Positions 60,245-64,000 of a stretch of DNA of 64,000 nucleotides are shown one piece after another. The stretch is from CAYYKK01 sp046351395 (lineage in GTDB: Bacteria; Myxococcota_A; Polyangia; Polyangiales; Polyangiaceae), in NCBI GenBank assembly GCA_046351395.1, contig JAXLYP010000007.1, positions 124,001 through 188,000 of the forward strand. The letters run 5' to 3'. Below the pieces are notes generated by a model. It searched no databases. It was not told the origin of the DNA and worked only from the letters and a program-made list of their open reading frames with translations. How positions within the stretch are numbered: position 1 is the first letter of the stretch; each line of letters starts with the position of its first letter. The position numbers were made by a program, and so were the translations under genes.

Positions 60245-60336
60245 GTCGACCGGACGCCGTCTCGAGCGCCTCGCAGCGCGCGAGTCGAGGCGCGGAAAGG
60301 GCTCCGCGGCGCGTGCCGTCGTTTATCGTGGGGAGC

Positions 60337-61764
60337 ATGACGCTGCCGCCCGGGCCGAAGGTCCCCTCGTTCGTCGCTGGCTACCGCTTCGGGCGCGATC
60401 CGTACGCGTACCTCGAGGCGTGCGCGGCCGAGTTCGGTGACACGTTCACGCTCCCGCTGCCCGGCGGCCCCCGGTTCGTCACGCGCGATCCCGCGCTCGT
60501 GAAGCAGATCTTCGCGCTCAAGCCGGACGACCTCGAGCAGCGGCTGAACGCGTTCCCCGCGAACATCGGGGACCGGTCGCTCCTCTTCCTCGACGGTGAG
60601 CGGCACCAGCGCGAGCGCCAGCTGATGATGCCCCACCTGCACGGCGAGCGTCTGAAGGGGTACGCCGAGGTGATGCAGCGGCTCACGCGCGAGACCCTCG
60701 CCACGTGGCGCCCCGGCGAGCTCGTCCGCATCCAAGCGGAGCTCCAGCGGATCACCCTCGGCGCGATCCTCGAGTGCGTCTTCGGCGTCGCGTCGGACGA
60801 GCGCTCCCGGCCGCTCCGGGAGGCGCTCCTCGCGTGGATCGACGGGGTGATGCAGCCCGCGACGTTCTTCGCGTCGACGATCTTCAACGCGACGCGCGTC
60901 CGCCGGTTCCTCGACGGCGCAGCGGACCGGCAGGAGCGCGGCGCGATGGGCCGGCTCGAGTCGCGGATGCCGTGGGCGCCCTGGGCGAAGGGCAAGGCTC
61001 ACGTCGTCCGCCACCTGCGCGCGGAGGTCGAGCGCTGCCGCAGCGAGGGGAGGGGAGATCGCGCGGACATCCTCGCGCTCCTCGCGCACGCCACCTACGA
61101 GGACGGATCCCGAATGGAGATCGACGCGATCGTCGACCAGCTGGTGACGATCCTCGTCGGCGGGCACGAGACCACCGCGACGACGCTCGCGTGGACCCTG
61201 TTGCATCTCCTCTCGGAGCCGCGCCTCGTCGTGGACGTGCGCGCGGAGATCGATCGCGTCTTCGGTGGCGGCCCCATCGATCCGTCGCGCGCGGGCGAGC
61301 TCGCGCTCGTGGACGCGTCGATCAAAGAGGCGATGCGCCTCACGCCCATCGCTCCTGCGGTGACCCGCCACCTTCGTCGGCCCCTGTCCCTCGGCCCCTA
61401 CGATCTGCCCGCCGGCGCGATCGTCTGGCCGTGCGTCATGCTCACGCACCGACGGCCGGACTTGTTTCCGGATCCCACGCGGTACGACCCGACCCGATTC
61501 CTCACCTCGACCGCTCCCAACCACCACTTTTTTCCGTTCGGCGGCGGGCGGAGGGCGTGCATCGGCCTGTCGTTCGCGGCGTTCGAGATGCGGATCGTGC
61601 TCGCGGAGATCCTCCACGCGGCCGAGCTCGCGCTGCGGCCCGGGGATCGCGTCCCGGCCGAGCTCCGCGGGATCACCATCGCGCCCGCCAAAGGCTTCTC
61701 GTTGTCCTATCGCGGGCCGCGCTCCGCGCGGGTCCCGAGCGGCCTCGACGTGGCCCGCGCCTAG
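60337..61764 (+). CDS. Cytochrome P450
   Basis: 475 residues from the ATG at 60337. It has the P450 hallmarks L-V-G-G-H-E-T-T in the I helix (with the acid-Thr pair), E-A-M-R-L in the K helix, F-P-D-P-T-R-Y-D-P-T-R-F, and the haem loop F-P-F-G-G-G-R-R-A-C-I-G. No N-terminal membrane anchor; the opening L-P-P-G-P-K-V-P resembles CYP110/CYP120-type bacterial P450s that act on lipids or terpenoids. It needs separate redox partners, unlike the CYP51 fusion. It lies 92 bases after the fatty-acid-hydroxylase gene, so joint lipid modification is plausible. An inverted-repeat element begins two bases after its stop. Confidence 0.9.
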   Translation: MTLPPGPKVPSFVAGYRFGRDPYAYLEACAAEFGDTFTLPLPGGPRFVTRDPALVKQIFALKPDDLEQRLNAFPANIGDRSLLFLDGERHQRERQLMMPHLHGERLKGYAEVMQRLTRETLATWRPGELVRIQAELQRITLGAILECVFGVASDERSRPLREALLAWIDGVMQPATFFASTIFNATRVRRFLDGAADRQERGAMGRLESRMPWAPWAKGKAHVVRHLRAEVERCRSEGRGDRADILALLAHATYEDGSRMEIDAIVDQLVTILVGGHETTATTLAWTLLHLLSEPRLVVDVRAEIDRVFGGGPIDPSRAGELALVDASIKEAMRLTPIAPAVTRHLRRPLSLGPYDLPAGAIVWPCVMLTHRRPDLFPDPTRYDPTRFLTSTAPNHHFFPFGGGRRACIGLSFAAFEMRIVLAEILHAAELALRPGDRVPAELRGITIAPAKGFSLSYRGPRSARVPSGLDVARA

Positions 61765-61765
61765 A

Positions 61766-61938
61766 GCACCGAACAGGCTGAAACGCCGACGTATGCGCCC
61801 GATTCCGGAGAGAAGCACACGGCCTCGTCGCTGTGCTCCTCAGATGACGAGGAGTCGTCTTCTCGGTGCTCGGTCCTCGGGCGTGCGCCTCTCCCTCGAA
61901 CTCGAGCGCATTCGTTCGGGTTTCAACCTGTTCGGTGC
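61766..61938. repeat. Inverted-repeat element of about 173 bases
   Basis: GCACCGAACAGGCTGAAAC (61766-61784) and its inverse GTTTCAACCTGTTCGGTGC (61920-61938) flank about 135 bases; one mismatch in 19. The match continues weakly outward. An inner CTCCTC...GAGGAG hairpin is also seen. No transposase frame is inside. It may be a MITE-like element or a structured RNA downstream of the P450 gene. Confidence 0.6.
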
Positions 61939-62102
61939 TTGAGCCGTGCGGGGAGACATTGGGCCCGCCTCGACCCGTGCGATTGGCGGGCTCGTCGATT
62001 GGCTGTTGGGTTGCTCGCCGCTTGCGCTCGGGGGGCGTTGGAAGGGGCGACCCTGTCCAGCATGGACAACCCCAGGTCGCCAATCTTCAATGGATTCATG
62101 AG

Positions 62103-62147
62103 CGCGCCGAAGGCGCACGACTCAGCCGCGGCTCCGTCCGCGGAATT
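62103..62147. repeat. Palindromic repeat pair
   Basis: GCGCC-GAA-GGCGC (62104-62116) followed by CCGCGG-CTCCGT-CCGCGG (about 62126-62143) and AATTGCG. Third full example of the paired palindrome seen at 12658 and 55027. The stretch 61939-62216 otherwise holds no coding frame I trust. Confidence 0.55.
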
Positions 62148-62216
62148 GCGCTAAGTGATGCAACTTGCCACGGGGGGCCTGGGTGAGTGGGTGCTATCAC
62201 GGTCTCCGAGGCGACG

Positions 62217-62630
62217 ATGGCGCGCGGAGAAGGCAAGGGCCCACCGGGGCCGAAGCGGCGCCGCAAGCCGGGCGGACAGTCGCCCCGCCCCGCGCAGACG
62301 GTCGGGCTTCCGCACGTCGATGTGATCGCGGCGCTCGTCAACGCCGATCAGGCGGTCGTCCGCGAGCAGCTCGGCCTTTCCGCAGGCGGTGATCTCGAGG
62401 CGCGCGCGGTCGCGCTCGAGGGCGCTTGGGCCCTCACGCGCAGGCAACGTCAGGTGCTCGAGCTCGTCGCGGTCGGTCTCTCGAACAAGGCGATCGGTGC
62501 CAAGCTCGGCTGCGCTCAGGTGACTGTCGAGCTCCACATGACGCGCCTCCTCGCGCGATCGAGATGCGAGAACCGAGCGATGCTCGTCGCTCGCTTCTGG
62601 ACGTTCCCGATGCCGCCCACGGCGCCCTAG
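62217..62630 (+). CDS. LuxR-type helix-turn-helix protein (short)
   Basis: 137 residues from the ATG at 62217 (a GTG 30 bases earlier is possible). A basic Gly/Lys/Arg/Pro head (1-35) precedes a short spacer and the C-terminal GerE/LuxR DNA-binding domain: L-T-R-R-Q-R-Q-V-L-E-L-V-A-V-G-L-S-N-K-A-I-G, then V-T-V-E-L-H-M-T-R-L-L-A-R-S. There is no receiver or sensor domain, so it is a DNA-binding solo. The domain closely matches that of the next gene, including the unusual E-L-H-M-T and A-R-F-W-T-F-P ends. Its stop lies inside a hairpin. Confidence 0.75.
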   Translation: MARGEGKGPPGPKRRRKPGGQSPRPAQTVGLPHVDVIAALVNADQAVVREQLGLSAGGDLEARAVALEGAWALTRRQRQVLELVAVGLSNKAIGAKLGCAQVTVELHMTRLLARSRCENRAMLVARFWTFPMPPTAP

Positions 62631-62647
62631 GCCCTTTCACCTAGGGC
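62624..62647 (+). terminator. Hairpin terminator-like element
   Basis: GCCCTAG (62624-62630), a 10-base loop and CTAGGGC (62641-62647) followed by TTTCC. The left arm contains the stop of the LuxR-type gene. The short T run makes weak termination or attenuation between the two paralogous regulators plausible. Confidence 0.5.
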
Positions 62648-62661
62648 TTTCCATCATAGGC

Positions 62662-63306
62662 ATGTCACGCTGCGTAGCTATTCTCGCCCGAGTTTTTGTG
62701 GGCGACAGGTCACGGCGTTCTCCGACGAAACCGAGAATCAAGGTGGACGAACCCACCGCCCATGACCTGTCGAGCTTGCGCGAGATCCTCGACGAGCTGG
62801 ACGACTCGGGCGACATCGACGAGGGGCTCGAGGCCGCGCTCGACTCCATCGGCTCGGCGGCGTTCGTGTTGGGCGCGAACGGCGCCGTGCGACACGCGAA
62901 CGCCTTTGGTCGGACGCTCCTCGCCGCGGACCGCGACGCCGTCACCGAGGAGCTGCGCTCGTCGCTCGCCTCGGCCTCGACGGGCGTCACGGCGGGCTCG
63001 GGCACGCGCTATTGGGTCAGCCAATTGGCGCGCTCCGGGGAGCCCCAATATGTCGCTCTACTCCGCGCGATGCCGGGCGATCCCGGGCCGCGACTCCGCA
63101 TCATCGCCGGCGCGTGGGGGCTCACCTCCAGACAAACCACGGTGCTCGGCCTCGTGGCTCAAGGGCTCGCGAACAAGACAATCTCCGCGTACCTCAACTG
63201 CGCCGAGGTGACCGTCGAGCTCCACATGACCGCGCTCCTCGCGCGCTCTGGGGCCGCCAGTCGAGCGGAGCTCGTGGCGCGCTTTTGGACGTTCCCCCTC
63301 GCCTGA
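62662..63306 (+). CDS. LuxR-type regulator with N-terminal sensor-like domain
   Basis: 214 residues. Residues 45-130 are PAS-like (L-D-S-I-G-S-A-A-F-V-L-G-A-N-G-A-V-R-H-A-N, S-L-A-S-A-S) and could sense a ligand or bind a partner. The C-terminal LuxR domain has L-T-S-R-Q-T-T-V-L-G-L-V-A-Q-G-L-A-N-K-T-I-S and E-V-T-V-E-L-H-M-T-A-L-L-A-R-S. It and the preceding short regulator end in the same A-R-F-W-T-F-P, so they arose by duplication with loss or gain of the sensor part. Targets unknown. Confidence 0.75.
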   Translation: MSRCVAILARVFVGDRSRRSPTKPRIKVDEPTAHDLSSLREILDELDDSGDIDEGLEAALDSIGSAAFVLGANGAVRHANAFGRTLLAADRDAVTEELRSSLASASTGVTAGSGTRYWVSQLARSGEPQYVALLRAMPGDPGPRLRIIAGAWGLTSRQTTVLGLVAQGLANKTISAYLNCAEVTVELHMTALLARSGAASRAELVARFWTFPLA

Positions 63307-63412
63307 ACCCACCCTTCGACCAGACATTCGCGAGCCGAGCCGTTGCGACCCGCGGAAGCGCGGCGAGCCCTCGGCTTGACGAAGGCGGCGGGGACCGCGG
63401 ACACTCGTGCCA

Positions 63413-64000
63413 ATGGACGTCTACCGACCGAGCCCCGAGGTGATCCCGTTCGGCCTCCGCGCCATGAAGATGATCGCCACCGCAGACGGAGCGTTCTCGC
63501 CGGCGGAGCGCGGGCTCATCGAGACGGCGCAGCGGGCGTTCGGCTCGAACGTCGACGTCGACGCGCTCGAGCCGATCACGCCCGAGGAGCTCGCGTCCGT
63601 CATCACGGAGCCCGGCAAGCGCCGCCAGATCGTCCGCGGCATGATCATCCTCTCGCTCGTCGATGGCGAAGCGACGCCCGCCGAGTCCGCGCTCGTCGAG
63701 CGCTTCGCGCGCGCCCTCGGGGTCGACTCGCCGAGCGTCGGCACGCTCCGGCTCCTCGCGGACAAGAGCTTCCTCCGGGCGCGCTTCGACATCGCGCGCC
63801 GCTTCTTCGCGCGCGAGAAGGCCACGGAGATGGCGAAGGAGAAGGGCCTCGGCTGGCTCGTGAAGTCCCTCGCGGTGATGGCGGGCGTCCGGGAGGACGC
63901 GGCGATCGCAGCGCCCTACCGCGCCCTCGAGGCGTGCCCGGCGGGGTCGCTCGGGCGGGGGTACTTCGATTTCATCCGGTCGAACGGGTACTCGCTGCCC
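63413..64000 (+). CDS. TerB/Coq4-like protein (partial at window end)
   Basis: The first 196 residues from the ATG at 63413 are visible and the frame is open to the last base. Residues 10-110 are an all-alpha, TerB-like domain (A-M-K-M-I-A-T-A-D-G-A-F-S-P-A-E-R-G-L-I, I-L-S-L-V-D-G-E-A-T-P-A-E). From about 175 the sequence Y-R-A-L-E-A-C-P-A-G-S-L-G-R-G-Y-F-D-F-I-R resembles the start of the Coq4 family of ubiquinone-biosynthesis proteins. A TerB-Coq4 join would be a tellurite-resistance-like head on a quinone-assembly protein; the Coq4 part cannot be checked because it is cut. Confidence 0.65.
   Translation, partial: MDVYRPSPEVIPFGLRAMKMIATADGAFSPAERGLIETAQRAFGSNVDVDALEPITPEELASVITEPGKRRQIVRGMIILSLVDGEATPAESALVERFARALGVDSPSVGTLRLLADKSFLRARFDIARRFFAREKATEMAKEKGLGWLVKSLAVMAGVREDAAIAAPYRALEACPAGSLGRGYFDFIRSNGYSLP

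Noticed and set aside
61866..62186. Possible 106-residue protein in the gap after the P450
   Set aside because: It overlaps the inverted-repeat element, has mixed codon positions and no recognisable fold.

Overview
This 64 kb window is very GC-rich DNA of the Myxococcota type. The signs are codon use dominated by G/C-ending codons, a FrzS-like gliding-motility protein, two proteins with AgmX/PglI C-terminal domains, many divergent lipoproteins with Ser/Ala/Pro-rich linkers, a kinase-tailed giant protein, and a sterol-type CYP51 fused to ferredoxin. A Polyangiales-like soil or aquatic myxobacterium is the best guess, but no rRNA or other taxonomic marker is present. I see no tRNA, rRNA, CRISPR array, transposase, integrase or phage gene. 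The window looks like ordinary chromosome with unusually many cell-envelope and redox genes. Three genes each carry one apparent indel frameshift, which may reflect residual assembly errors.

Layout. 1-2953: an iron/haem cluster (di-haem oxidoreductase end, imelysin, cytochrome P460-like, outer-membrane protein, small cytochrome c). 3036-4530: SmtB-type zinc sensor and a CDP-alcohol phosphatidyltransferase. 4703-7140: FrzS-like pseudo-receiver plus coiled coil, with a frameshift. 7142-11107: TolC-like protein, a degenerate NtrC-type regulator and a beta-barrel protein. 11414-15710: MBL-fold protein, lipoproteins, AgmX/PglI-domain protein and a DbpA-like DEAD-box helicase. 15756-21611: a co-directional set (HEAT-like/Ser-Thr kinase, lipoprotein, ferritin-like protein, Cys-rich lipoprotein) joined by ATGA overlaps. 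21620-28444: acyltransferase, ECF sigma/FecR unit with a Cys-rich lipoprotein, and two further envelope proteins.

28451-31628 is a tight three-gene operon: an acyl-CoA-dehydrogenase-fold flavoprotein without the catalytic Glu, a PhnD-like binding protein without a signal peptide, and a TusA-like domain fused to a diiron protein. It looks like an uncharacterised redox pathway. 31898-41299 holds a cytochrome c peroxidase, a formylglycine-generating-enzyme-like lipoprotein, an MFS transporter, a thioredoxin/DUF3570/DUF4266 cluster and a hydrolase. 41349-43965 is a Spy/CpxP-ECF sigma-anti-sigma envelope stress module. 44164-48292 holds a metallo-hydrolase, a multi-hairpin repeat, the CYP51-ferredoxin fusion, and a haem-plus-copper monooxygenase.

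48670-55023 holds two genes that share a duplicated palindromic leader, two acyl-CoA dehydrogenases, an L,D-transpeptidase, a 53-residue membrane protein and an AgmX/PglI-domain lipoprotein. 55210-57918 encodes the most striking protein: two AAA+ modules of ClpB type fused to a release-factor-2-like region from which the GGQ domain has been removed. 57902-64000 holds a lipoprotein, a fatty-acid-hydroxylase-type membrane enzyme, a second P450, an inverted-repeat element, two paralogous LuxR-type regulators and a TerB/Coq4-like protein cut by the window end.
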